Positions 35,265 through 42,987 of a stretch of DNA of 64,000 nt are shown piece by piece (positions within the stretch are counted from its first letter, which is position 1; each line of letters begins with the position of its first letter). The notes below the pieces were generated by a model, which was not told the DNA's origin, did no database searches, and saw only the letters and a program-made list of their open reading frames with translations. The stretch is from contig NZ_FPKW01000007.1 of NCBI RefSeq assembly GCF_900114875.1, forward strand, positions 62,001-126,000. Reading direction: 5' to 3'. The translations under genes were made by a program, and so were the position numbers. The DNA is from Chryseobacterium limigenitum. GTDB taxonomy: Bacteria > Bacteroidota > Bacteroidia > Flavobacteriales > Weeksellaceae.

Positions 35265-36278
35265 CTATTTAATCCTCGCCGTCCATTCAATCCCACTAAT
35301 ATCAATTAATTTCAACGTATGAATCTCATCTTTTTGAGCAAGAATCTCATTAATTTTAATGGTTAAATCAGCTTTTGCCCCAAGAGGAATAATCAAACTA
35401 TGTTTACCATTTTTCACTTTGGCTACATAATGATTGTTGATATTTTCTTTTGAAAATTTTGAAAGTTCGGTTCCATCTAATGCTTTTAAAACATCTCCTT
35501 TTTCATTTAAAACTTGTATTCCGATTAGGAAAGAACCATATACATCCACACCTTCAGTTCTGTAAACCTCAAACTTTAAATCTGAATTTTTAAATGAAAT
35601 ATTAGAGATTTCAATCTTTGGTTTTACCGATTTATTATGCAAAGTTCCCCAAACTCCACCATGAAAATACTGATTAGTATAAAGTGTAAGCCCGAAAATA
35701 AAAATGGAACCCGTCAATACAAAAAGCTTAGGATTTACAATAGGAAATGTGCCTGATCCCATCCATTTGAACCATTTTTTCTGAGTGAAATTAAAATCTT
35801 TTTTCAAGAAATAATGATCTAAAGAATAAGAACCGCTTCCTGTTAAAAATAAAGTAAATCCGCCCGCAATTCCCAGAACTCCGATCTGCCATTCATCCAA
35901 ACAAGTCGTTCCTATCCAGCCCGAACCTAATAAAATTCCCATGGCAAGACCAAAAATCCCGATGCTCATTAATCTTGTGAATAAACCTAAAATAATAAGT
36001 AATCCTACCACCGCTTCAACAATGGTAAAAGTCACCATCGAAGAATGCAGAGCTTCCGGATGCGTTACCAAATATTCGATAATCGGTTTGATGCCTAAGG
36101 CGTTGGGTAAAAAATGATTGAATTTTTCTCCGATATATCCTGCTTCATCAGGATCGAGTTTATTTTCGAGAACGAGTCTGCGCCAAAAGGCTGAGAAGTA
36201 AGTCCATCCGATAACCATACGGATCGACAACGTATATAAACCAGCCATATCAGTAAGCTGATTGGTATTATTTTTCAT
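35265..36278 (-). CDS. DoxD-DoxA fusion (thiosulfate:quinone oxidoreductase-like) membrane protein
   Basis: A 337-residue protein. The N-terminal part (about 10-185) has DoxX/DoxD-type helices (VIGWTYFSAFWRRLV, VEAVVGLLIILGLFTRLMS, LGIAGGFTLFLTGSG). After a further helix, the C-terminal part beginning FHGGVWGTLHNKSVKPKIEI is the DoxA-type domain. In Acidianus, DoxD and DoxA are the two subunits of thiosulfate:quinone oxidoreductase; fusions are common in Bacteroidetes, where the activity is unproven. Its minus-strand neighbour downstream is the family B element. The substrate is inferred only from the family. Confidence 0.8.
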   Translation of the reverse strand: MKNNTNQLTDMAGLYTLSIRMVIGWTYFSAFWRRLVLENKLDPDEAGYIGEKFNHFLPNALGIKPIIEYLVTHPEALHSSMVTFTIVEAVVGLLIILGLFTRLMSIGIFGLAMGILLGSGWIGTTCLDEWQIGVLGIAGGFTLFLTGSGSYSLDHYFLKKDFNFTQKKWFKWMGSGTFPIVNPKLFVLTGSIFIFGLTLYTNQYFHGGVWGTLHNKSVKPKIEISNISFKNSDLKFEVYRTEGVDVYGSFLIGIQVLNEKGDVLKALDGTELSKFSKENINNHYVAKVKNGKHSLIIPLGAKADLTIKINEILAQKDEIHTLKLIDISGIEWTARIK

Positions 36279-36333
36279 TAAATTGATATTTTACTGAATA
36301 ATTGATTGTTAAAAAATGATCTTAGAACTGAAT

Positions 36334-36711
36334 CTAAACCAAATTCAACCTCAATTGTTTAAATAAAATATATTTTGGCGGACTGTTTCCGCTAGTCGTT
36401 CCGGAATATTTGTTTTGGGAAACTGTATCCTCAGAAAAATTTAAAACTGAGTTTAATTTAAAAGAAAAAACTTCATTAAACTTGAAATCCGCTTTTGAAA
36501 TTGAAGTTTTTGAAGAGAAATTATGATGAACAGTATCACAATTTGCCGTTGGACTAACCGTTGTTTTTACTTTATTTAAAGTACTGAGATGCTGAATATC
36601 AAAAATCCCCAAAACATCTCTTTTTACAGAACATGGCGATAATGAAAAAGCCAAAAGCAGAATAACTACAATTGTTTTATAAAAATTAATATATGTTCTG
36701 GTGATTGGCAT
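36334..36711 (-). CDS. Small exported protein of unknown function
   Basis: A 125-residue protein I do not recognise. It has one hydrophobic N-terminal stretch (VVILLLAFSLSPC) that could be a lipoprotein signal with Cys27, and a Ser/Thr/Lys-rich remainder without clear domains. A TAGTTTTG -7 box lies 5 bases before its ATG, which supports the start. It lies 55 bases upstream of the DoxD-DoxA gene and may be cotranscribed with it. Confidence 0.55.
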   Translation of the reverse strand: MPITRTYINFYKTIVVILLLAFSLSPCSVKRDVLGIFDIQHLSTLNKVKTTVSPTANCDTVHHNFSSKTSISKADFKFNEVFSFKLNSVLNFSEDTVSQNKYSGTTSGNSPPKYILFKQLRLNLV

Positions 36712-36716
36712 CTTTA

Positions 36717-36724
36717 CAAAACTA
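36717..36724 (-). promoter_or_regulatory. -7 box of the small exported protein
   Basis: The minus strand reads TAGTTTTG, a TAnnTTTG match, 5 bases before the ATG at 36711; this predicts an almost leaderless mRNA. Confidence 0.5.
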
Positions 36725-36728
36725 CGGT

Positions 36729-37337
36729 TTATTTAATGAATATTTTAAAGTCATTTTTTAATAAATCTAATAGTTCTTTAAATGAAATTAATTCATCGAC
36801 GTTAGGGTATGTTTTTAAATAAGATTCAGGATTAGAATATTCAATCTCATTTTCTTGTTTACCATTTTTAATTTTCACATAATATGAAGATCCGTCTAAA
36901 GAACGACTCACGGAAGTTGAAGAAATAATTTTTCCATCTTCAATTTCGTATTTTTTATTTTTCTTTTTTAATTTGTATTCAAAAGCCTCCCACTTAGGTA
37001 AATGAATGATATCAGTATCTAGAATCTGCATCCAAATTAATTCAAAATTTTTCAATGAATTTAATTTAGATTTTCTTGTTCTTATTTTGATTTCACCATT
37101 ATTATTTTTTGAAGCAACTGTTTCATAAAATTCGGCTTTCCAGTTTTCTTTATTATCTTGATAAAATCTGAATAGCTCTAAACCTGTCGAAATAGCATAT
37201 TTTTTATAAACCCTAATTTCAATGGTATTGAATTTTAGGTTTTCGATTTTCAAAATTTTATCATATTCCTGAACAGTTTGAGATGATAAAGTCTGTATTG
37301 AAATAATTGTTAAGAATAATAAAAGTCGTGTAATCAT
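36729..37337 (-). CDS. Secreted protein of unknown function
   Basis: A 202-residue protein with a signal peptide (MITRLLLFLTIISIQTLSSQ). The mature part is Lys/Glu/Ile-rich and probably a small beta-rich domain (KFNTIEIRVYKKYAISTGLE, LELFRFYQDNKENWKAEFYE). I recognise no family. It is 17 bases upstream of the small exported protein gene on the same strand. No clear -7 box was seen at its start. Confidence 0.6.
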   Translation of the reverse strand: MITRLLLFLTIISIQTLSSQTVQEYDKILKIENLKFNTIEIRVYKKYAISTGLELFRFYQDNKENWKAEFYETVASKNNNGEIKIRTRKSKLNSLKNFELIWMQILDTDIIHLPKWEAFEYKLKKKNKKYEIEDGKIISSTSVSRSLDGSSYYVKIKNGKQENEIEYSNPESYLKTYPNVDELISFKELLDLLKNDFKIFIK

Positions 37338-37565
37338 TTTTTTAGTTATCAGTTATATAGCCAAACCACCCTTATCAATCTGATTTTTGTGATAAATTTT
37401 ACTTAACTCTTGTAAATAGGTGATGATTATTCAATCGCTAAAATACTTATTTTTCTTATGTCTCTCAAAATATGTTTTTTTCGTCAAAACAGCTACAACC
37501 AAACTCAATTTGGCTACTTTTAAGTCCTGACTTCTGAGCAACTTTGCAGTATAAAATTTACTATA

Positions 37566-38372
37566 ATGCAAAAAACAATTTTTATTACAGGAACTTCATC
37601 AGGCTTAGGAAAGACAACAGCAAAATTATTTCAAAGCAAGGGATGGAATGTTATTGCAACCATGAGAAATCCAGAAGCCGAAACAGAGCTTACCCAACTG
37701 GAAAACGTGACAGTTTTGAAACTTGATGTTGCCAATCCGCAAGAACTTAAAGAAACAATCGATTATATTCTTAAAAACTATAAGGTAGATGTAGCCTTAA
37801 ATAACGCCGGATACGGTTTGGTAGGACCTTTGGAAGCTTTTACGGATGATCAGATCAAATTGCAGATTGAAACCAATTTGATGGGAGTAATCAGAATTAC
37901 GAAGGCTTTTACTCCTTATTTCAGAGAGAGAAAAGAGGGTATTTTAATCAATATTACTTCAAGTTTTGGATTAATTGGCTTTCCGACATGCTCTATTTAC
38001 AGCGCAACAAAATTTGCTGTTGACGGATTTTCAGAATGTATGGGGTACGAATTAGCCCAATTTGGAATTAAGGTAAAAGTAGTAGCACCCGGAGGAATAC
38101 AAACCGATTTTGCCGGGCGTTCTCTTGATGGAGCGCAACATGAAGCTTATCAAAAATTAATGCGTAAAGTTCAGGAAGGATACAGCCCGGAGCAGGTTGC
38201 AAATTATTCAACACCGGAAGCTATTGCCAATGTTATTTATGAAGCGGCCACAGACGGAAAAGATCAATTAAGATATGTTGCAGGAAAAGACGCCAACACC
38301 TTATATAACGAAAGAGCTGAAATCGGAGCCGAAGCTCAGGTGCAGAAAATAAAATCGGATTTTATATTCTAA
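37566..38372 (+). CDS. Short-chain dehydrogenase/reductase
   Basis: A 268-residue classical SDR. Its features are the NAD(P)-binding TGTSSGLG at 8-15, NNAGYG at about 80, the catalytic Ser (ITSSFG) and the YSATK Tyr-Lys pair, then a PGG cofactor motif (VVAPGGIQTDF). The substrate is unknown. It is followed after 150 bases by an AraC-type regulator on the same strand, an arrangement often seen when the regulator controls the dehydrogenase. The 228 bases upstream hold no gene and only a weak CAACTTTG promoter-like word. Confidence 0.92.
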   Translation: MQKTIFITGTSSGLGKTTAKLFQSKGWNVIATMRNPEAETELTQLENVTVLKLDVANPQELKETIDYILKNYKVDVALNNAGYGLVGPLEAFTDDQIKLQIETNLMGVIRITKAFTPYFRERKEGILINITSSFGLIGFPTCSIYSATKFAVDGFSECMGYELAQFGIKVKVVAPGGIQTDFAGRSLDGAQHEAYQKLMRKVQEGYSPEQVANYSTPEAIANVIYEAATDGKDQLRYVAGKDANTLYNERAEIGAEAQVQKIKSDFIF

Positions 38373-38375
38373 AAG

Positions 38376-38470
38376 ATGAATAGTCAATTGTCAATTCGCT
38401 TTGCTAGTGAATTTATTGAGCATTTTAAAATTGACCATTAACAATTCACTTGCGAAGCAAAATTCACCAA
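38376..38470. repeat. Dispersed intergenic repeat, family A (complete copy)
   Basis: The most complete copy in the window. GAATAGTCAATTGTCAATTC and CGCTTTGCTAGTGAATT form the left half. GACCATTAACAATTCACTTG and CGAAGCAAAATTCACC form the inverted right half, with a short AT-rich spacer. Confidence 0.75.
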
Positions 38471-38510
38471 TAACTTTCTCTACTGACAAACGGTTGTCAC
38501 AATCTCAACT

Positions 38511-38518
38511 TATATTTG
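38511..38518 (+). promoter_or_regulatory. -7 box of the AraC-type gene
   Basis: TATATTTG matches TAnnTTTG and is separated from the ATG at 38523 by TACT, predicting a leaderless transcript. A TTG at 38494-38496 is closer than usual for a -33 element. Confidence 0.6.
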
Positions 38519-38522
38519 TACT

Positions 38523-39452
38523 ATGAAAACCAGTCAATCACCATTTCATTTTCGATCTTTGTCGGTTTTGCATGAAGCAATGGGCATTTCGGCGCCGTTG
38601 CATCCTTTGATCAGTATTATTGATTACGGAAAAACACGTTTTGATCCTAAAACGTTTGAAAATGGAACAAAATCGGATTTCTATAAAATCTCATTTAAAA
38701 CAAAATTCAACGGTAAAATTCGTTACGGACAGGGATATTATGATTTCGAAAATGGTGGAATGTCTTTCGTTTCGCCTGGTCAGATCCTCAGAATGGATAA
38801 TGAAGAAGCCGATTACAGCGGAATGTCTTTACATATTCATCCCGATTTTATCAGACCTTATTCTTTACTGAAGAAAATAAAAGACTATACTTTTTTTTCC
38901 TATTCTGCTGCGGAAGCTTTGTATCTTTCTGAAAAAGAAAAGAAAACGATTTATGATATTTTTGAAAATATTCAGAATGAATTGAATGAGCGGATTGATC
39001 AGTTCAGTCAGGATGTTATCATTTCTCAGATAGAATTGTTGCTGACGTACAGCAATCGTTTTTATAACCGACAATTTATCACCAGAAAATCTGTCAATAA
39101 TGATTTATTGTCTAAAATGGAAGGTCTTCTGAATGATTTTTTCGATAATGAAAAAGGAATAAAAGGTCTTCCGACTGTTGAATTTGTAGCATCACAACTC
39201 AACCTTACACCAAGATATTTGAGTGATATGCTTCGCCATCATACAAGGCAGAATGCACAACAGCATATTCATGATAAATTGATAGAAAAGGCTAAAGAAT
39301 ATCTTTCGGAATCTCAATTTTCGGTTTCTGAAACGGCTTATCAGCTTGGTTTTGAGCATCCGCAGTCTTTCAGTAAATTATTTAAAAAGAAAACAGAAAT
39401 TACTCCCAACGAATACAAACAATCTCTTCAAAAATTTAATAATGAATCATAA
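38523..39452 (+). CDS. AraC-family transcriptional regulator
   Basis: A 309-residue regulator with an N-terminal cupin-like sensor part (about 25-170; FYKISFKTKFNGKIRYG, MSLHIHPDF) and a C-terminal double helix-turn-helix (about 215-305). The latter has the FVASQLNLTPRYLSDMLR and FSVSETAYQLGFEHPQSFSK recognition helices typical of the family. It has its own leaderless-type promoter. The next gene starts inside its last 11 bases, and a third gene overlaps that one, so it heads a coupled operon with a MazG-like protein and a DNA glycosylase. The divergent-style control of the upstream SDR is a guess. Confidence 0.92.
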   Translation: MKTSQSPFHFRSLSVLHEAMGISAPLHPLISIIDYGKTRFDPKTFENGTKSDFYKISFKTKFNGKIRYGQGYYDFENGGMSFVSPGQILRMDNEEADYSGMSLHIHPDFIRPYSLLKKIKDYTFFSYSAAEALYLSEKEKKTIYDIFENIQNELNERIDQFSQDVIISQIELLLTYSNRFYNRQFITRKSVNNDLLSKMEGLLNDFFDNEKGIKGLPTVEFVASQLNLTPRYLSDMLRHHTRQNAQQHIHDKLIEKAKEYLSESQFSVSETAYQLGFEHPQSFSKLFKKKTEITPNEYKQSLQKFNNES

Positions 39453-39762
39453 TAATTTAGATAAAATCATACAACGCTCTTTAGAAATAAGAGAAAAATA
39501 TCATCAGCTGGAAATTCAGCAAAATGGTAAAGAATGGACTTTAGAACAAGACGCTTTAGCTTATCTTACGGATGCAGGATTGGTGGGACGAAATGTAATG
39601 TCACATGAAAAAACATGGACAAAAGCAAACTCCAGAGAAGAACTTGAATATAAATTAGGCGAAAATATCTGGTGGCTGATTATCTTAGCAGACCGAACCG
39701 GAATTGATATCAGAGAAGCGTTAGTAAAGTTTTTAACGAAAACAGAAAATATATTACAATGA
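39442..39762 (+). CDS. MazG-like small protein
   Basis: A 106-residue all-helical protein. SREELEYKLGENIWWLIILA followed by DRTGID resembles the EEL-GDVLWYLL-LADRLGID core of MazG-like nucleotide pyrophosphohydrolases, but the Asp of the second metal motif is Asn here (GEN), so catalysis is uncertain. The start ATG 39442 lies in the AraC stop region (11-base overlap), and the stop overlaps the tag start by 4 bases. A longer open frame begins at 39346 inside araC but the extension is implausible. Confidence 0.6.
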   Translation: MNHNNLDKIIQRSLEIREKYHQLEIQQNGKEWTLEQDALAYLTDAGLVGRNVMSHEKTWTKANSREELEYKLGENIWWLIILADRTGIDIREALVKFLTKTENILQ

Positions 39763-40310
39763 GTTATTGTTCAGCCATAGCAGGAATGCAGCCCGAAAGC
39801 CGAAAAGAGCTTCACAAAAATTACCATGATAATCATTACGGATTTCCCATTCATGATGATAATGAGCTATTTGGAAGATTAATTATGGAAATTAATCAGG
39901 CTGGACTAAGTTGGGAAACAATTTTAAAGAAAGAAGAAACTTTCAGAAAAGCTTACAATAATTTTGATATTCAAAAAGTAGCAGCTTACACAGAACAAGA
40001 CCGTGAAAGACTTTTGGCCGACCCCGGAATTATCAGAAATAAATTAAAAGTAAACGCTGCGATCGAAAACGCTAAAACCATCATCGAATTACAAAAAGAA
40101 TTCGGGTCATTCGAAAAATGGCTGGAGCATCATCATCCAAAAACATTACAGGAATGGATGAAAATATTCAAAAAAACATTCAAATTCACAGGTGGTGAAA
40201 TTGTGAATGAATTTCTGATGAGTATTGGATTTTTAAAGGGATGCCATGACGAAAGCTGTCCTGTATTTCAGGATGTTCTAAAACATGATCCGATGTGGAA
40301 TAAGATATAA
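39759..40310 (+). CDS. tag: DNA-3-methyladenine glycosylase I
   Basis: A 183-residue base-excision enzyme that removes 3-methyladenine. The family landmarks are YHDNHYGFP (E. coli Tag has YHDNEWG), LIMEINQAGLSWETILKK and the structural zinc ligands Cys4, His23, His163 and Cys167 (last pair in CHDESC). The start overlaps the MazG-like stop as ATGA, so translation is coupled. Being in one unit with an AraC-type regulator hints at control in response to a signal, but the regulator shows no Ada-type methyl-accepting domain. Confidence 0.95.
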   Translation: MSYCSAIAGMQPESRKELHKNYHDNHYGFPIHDDNELFGRLIMEINQAGLSWETILKKEETFRKAYNNFDIQKVAAYTEQDRERLLADPGIIRNKLKVNAAIENAKTIIELQKEFGSFEKWLEHHHPKTLQEWMKIFKKTFKFTGGEIVNEFLMSIGFLKGCHDESCPVFQDVLKHDPMWNKI

Positions 40311-40319
40311 AGTTATTGA

Positions 40320-40416
40320 GATGCTTCGACTTCGCTCAGCATGACATCGCTACAACTATTCTGTTAAAAGTATACGGTTAGTATTAGGAATGTCATGCTG
40401 AGCGGAGTCGAAGCAT
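40320..40416. repeat. Palindromic dispersed element, family B, copy 2
   Basis: ATGCTTCGACTTCGCTCAGC with ATGACAT, then a spacer of about 45 bases containing CTGTTAAAAG and GGTTAGTATTAG, then the inverted end GTCATGCTGAGCGGAG with TCGAAGCAT. It has the same plan and shared spacer as 35115-35214. It separates the converging tag and 40439 genes and could act as their terminator hairpin. Confidence 0.8.
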
Positions 40417-40438
40417 TTCACTAATTTTTATTAATAAT

Positions 40439-40948
40439 CTACTTCAAACTTCTCACCGTGACATCAGGCGCCTGTCCCTGTGGAACAATAAAAATAGCAT
40501 TATCACTAATCGTATCTCCCTGATCAAAATAATAACTTCCTATCACCGGAATAATACTATTGGTGTATTTTCCGGATTTATCGTAAGCATAATAAGTTAC
40601 ATTGATCATTTGAGCTTTCATTTTCAGTTCTATCTTTTTTGAGGTTAGTTTTGCTCCTGTTGCGTTGATGCAGTCTAATTCTACAATTCCGATATTGCTG
40701 ACAATTTGCGGAGAAGAAGACAATCTGATATTATAAGATTTATCTGAAGTATTTTTTACAGTTGCCGAAACTTTGTAGCGATCATAGGGTTTTCCGCCAG
40801 CTTCAATACTTTCTTTATTGGTAATATTAAAAGTGACGCTCATGCCGTTGACATCTACAGTCTGACCATCAGTGATTTTCTGAGCATTAACAAAAGTTCC
40901 GAAACCTATGCTTGTAAGCAGGATGAATAGAAAGATTGAGTTTTTCAT
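40439..40948 (-). CDS. Secreted protein of unknown function
   Basis: A 169-residue protein. The start at MKNSIFLFILLTSIGFGTFV (40948) gives a clean signal peptide ending in NAQ; the longer frame from 41008 adds a leader without signal character. The mature part (QTVDVNGMSVTFNITNKESI, VSATVKNTSDKSYNIRLSSS) looks like a single Ig-like beta sandwich. I recognise no family. It is last in a minus-strand run of unknown genes behind the patatin gene, 56 bases after the previous one. Confidence 0.65.
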   Translation of the reverse strand: MKNSIFLFILLTSIGFGTFVNAQKITDGQTVDVNGMSVTFNITNKESIEAGGKPYDRYKVSATVKNTSDKSYNIRLSSSPQIVSNIGIVELDCINATGAKLTSKKIELKMKAQMINVTYYAYDKSGKYTNSIIPVIGSYYFDQGDTISDNAIFIVPQGQAPDVTVRSLK

Positions 40949-41004
40949 AGTTAATATTTTGTGTATTAAAATTACGAAAAAATTATGTTGAAATAATTTT
41001 GTTT

Positions 41005-41478
41005 TCAATTAATACATTTCTCATTAAACTTTTGTAAATCGATAGCTTGATCTTGAAAATACTCTTTAAATTGATTTGAAATTTTTTCATCTTTGAATTT
41101 AACGATAGTATATCCGCTGTCATATGCTACAATTTCAAGAAATGATTCTTCAATTAAAAATTCATTATGCTTCCATGCTTTTTCATCTTCTGCGGATAAA
41201 TTTGAAATACAGTTAATATCTAGTTGAGTGTTTTTAGGAACAGCAGAAATAATTCCCCAGATTATTTGGGTTCTAGATTGATAAAGCGTTTCAAATTCTT
41301 TACTATTTAAAACAAAATAATCTTTATCAAAATTAATAGGTATTTCATCATCAGACATAAAATCTAAATTTGTTAGAACCCAATCGTAATCAATAAGATC
41401 TTCCCAAATTGGTTTTAAAACTTCATAAAGATTAGTGTGTAATTTTACAATTTTTGTGCTTCTGATGATCCAATTCAT
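41005..41478 (-). CDS. Small acidic cytosolic protein of unknown function
   Basis: A 157-residue protein with no signal and no membrane span. It is acidic and aromatic-rich (PIWEDLIDYDWVLTNLDF, FVLNSKEFETLYQSRTQIIW), the look of small alpha-beta proteins such as SMI1-like or other immunity-type families, but I cannot place it. Its ATG is directly next to the stop of the DUF2199 gene (no gap), so the two are translated together. No toxin gene is nearby. Confidence 0.6.
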   Translation of the reverse strand: MNWIIRSTKIVKLHTNLYEVLKPIWEDLIDYDWVLTNLDFMSDDEIPINFDKDYFVLNSKEFETLYQSRTQIIWGIISAVPKNTQLDINCISNLSAEDEKAWKHNEFLIEESFLEIVAYDSGYTIVKFKDEKISNQFKEYFQDQAIDLQKFNEKCIN

Positions 41479-41979
41479 TTAATTTCTATTTAAAACAACA
41501 TCAATTCTCCTTTCCGCTTCCTCTTTTGAAATTCCACTATAAAAATCATTAACAAAAGAGTGCTCAAAACTTTCATGAGGATAAACAAAAGGGCGTCCTA
41601 CTTTATTGTTGACAAATACGTCGGTTGGAATACTTTTTTGAAAATCATAGTCTGGAAGGTAATTTGAGAGCCATCCGAAATATCCTCCTTCAAAATCTTC
41701 ATTGTCATAATTCTCAACGTATTCATTAAAGCTTTTCTCGCTTAATGAAACCCAAATTCCATATTCAAGATCTTGGCAATTGTCATTGACTTCCTGTACG
41801 AGAACTGCTCGGATAAAGTAGCAGGTTTCATCAGAATATTTTATGATGCATAAATCTGAGGTCAATTCAGAATTCTTCAATTCTTCTTCAGACAATTGAA
41901 AATATGAGTATGGAGCGGAATAGGCTATTGCAGGCCAATCTTCTTTTTCTTCGCCGCAGCATTGGCAGATGTATTTCAT
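41479..41979 (-). CDS. DUF2199 domain-containing protein
   Basis: A 166-residue protein. The N-terminus carries a Cys cluster (YICQCCGEEKEDWP, Cys5, 7 and 8) followed by AIAYSAPYSYFQLSEEE, and later EYGIWVSLSEKSFNEY and FGWLSNYLPDY, the pattern of DUF2199. Family function unknown; such genes often turn up beside other uncharacterised small proteins. It starts 10 bases after the secreted protein gene and abuts the next gene, so it belongs to the minus-strand run 44574 to 40439. Confidence 0.8.
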   Translation of the reverse strand: MKYICQCCGEEKEDWPAIAYSAPYSYFQLSEEELKNSELTSDLCIIKYSDETCYFIRAVLVQEVNDNCQDLEYGIWVSLSEKSFNEYVENYDNEDFEGGYFGWLSNYLPDYDFQKSIPTDVFVNNKVGRPFVYPHESFEHSFVNDFYSGISKEEAERRIDVVLNRN

Positions 41980-41989
41980 TTTAATTAAT

Positions 41990-42946
41990 TTAAGGCTTTT
42001 CTTCGTAGAAATTATCCAATTTTAAATCTAAAATTTTCGGAAATTCTTTTACAATGTTTAAATAATCATTTTGATTTAAGATAAATTGATACCCTAAATT
42101 TTGATATTCTTTTTCCATTAAAACTATTTTTCCTGAATATTTTTGATCCTGAAGAAGAGGAAGATATAAAAACAGTAAATACGGTTTGTCTTTTAAAGCA
42201 ACTTCAATTTGTATGAATTTTGGATTTTCTCCTCGTTGTAGCGAATTGTTGAATACGTCTACTGATTCATATTTTGATTTGGTTAGTTCTGAAAAAATAT
42301 TTTTAATGATGGGTTTAATTTTTGATTTTTCAAATTCTTCAGAGTCTCCTTGGATAGCGAAGTATCCAATTTCATTTTTGAATTTTGTGTGTTTATTTTT
42401 TCCTTCATCATAATAAATGCGGAAATGAGTCACGTCATCAATATTAAAATTGAAGTTTTCAATTTGCTTAATACTAGGCCTGTAATTTTTAGAATTTAAC
42501 GGTTTGTTTTGTAAACTGATACCCGACAGTTCTTTTGTACCATATTTTTTAAGAAAGCTGAAAATTAAAGTTTGTGATGATTTAAAGTTATAGTTTATAT
42601 TATTTATAAAAATAGTATTGTTATTGTTGACGCTAGCTTGTAAAGAGGGAAGAATATCTCTTTTGTCTGTGGGAATTGTTTCTGTTTTAAAAAAAGAATT
42701 TAATTGTTCTGTAAGCTGTTTTATCTGAGAGTCTGTAATATTTTTTCTGATATCTTCTGTAAATAGATTTTTAAGGTCTAAAGGCTTATTTTCTTGAATT
42801 AATTTTAAAGCCTTTCCTGTTGTAATCAACATTTCATCTTCTGACAGTATTTCTGATTTATAGTTTTCAATACTTTTTTGAGCTCTTAGATAATTACAAA
42901 AAAATATTAAAGCTAGAATTAGCGAAAAACGTTTTAAAATAGTCAT
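41990..42946 (-). CDS. Secreted protein of unknown function
   Basis: A 318-residue protein with a signal peptide (LILALIFFCNYLRAQ, cleavage near residue 22). The first mature part is helical and charged; it includes a KALKLIQENKPLDLKNLFTE region like NTF2/DUF3887-type stress domains. The second half is beta-rich (THFRIYYDEGKNK, FIQIEVALKDKPYLLFLYLP). I recognise no whole-protein family. It follows the patatin gene after 41 bases and precedes the DUF2199 gene by 10. Confidence 0.6.
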   Translation of the reverse strand: MTILKRFSLILALIFFCNYLRAQKSIENYKSEILSEDEMLITTGKALKLIQENKPLDLKNLFTEDIRKNITDSQIKQLTEQLNSFFKTETIPTDKRDILPSLQASVNNNNTIFINNINYNFKSSQTLIFSFLKKYGTKELSGISLQNKPLNSKNYRPSIKQIENFNFNIDDVTHFRIYYDEGKNKHTKFKNEIGYFAIQGDSEEFEKSKIKPIIKNIFSELTKSKYESVDVFNNSLQRGENPKFIQIEVALKDKPYLLFLYLPLLQDQKYSGKIVLMEKEYQNLGYQFILNQNDYLNIVKEFPKILDLKLDNFYEEKP

Positions 42947-42987
42947 ATGGGGTTTAAATAAAATTTAGCTAAAATACTCAAATTTCC

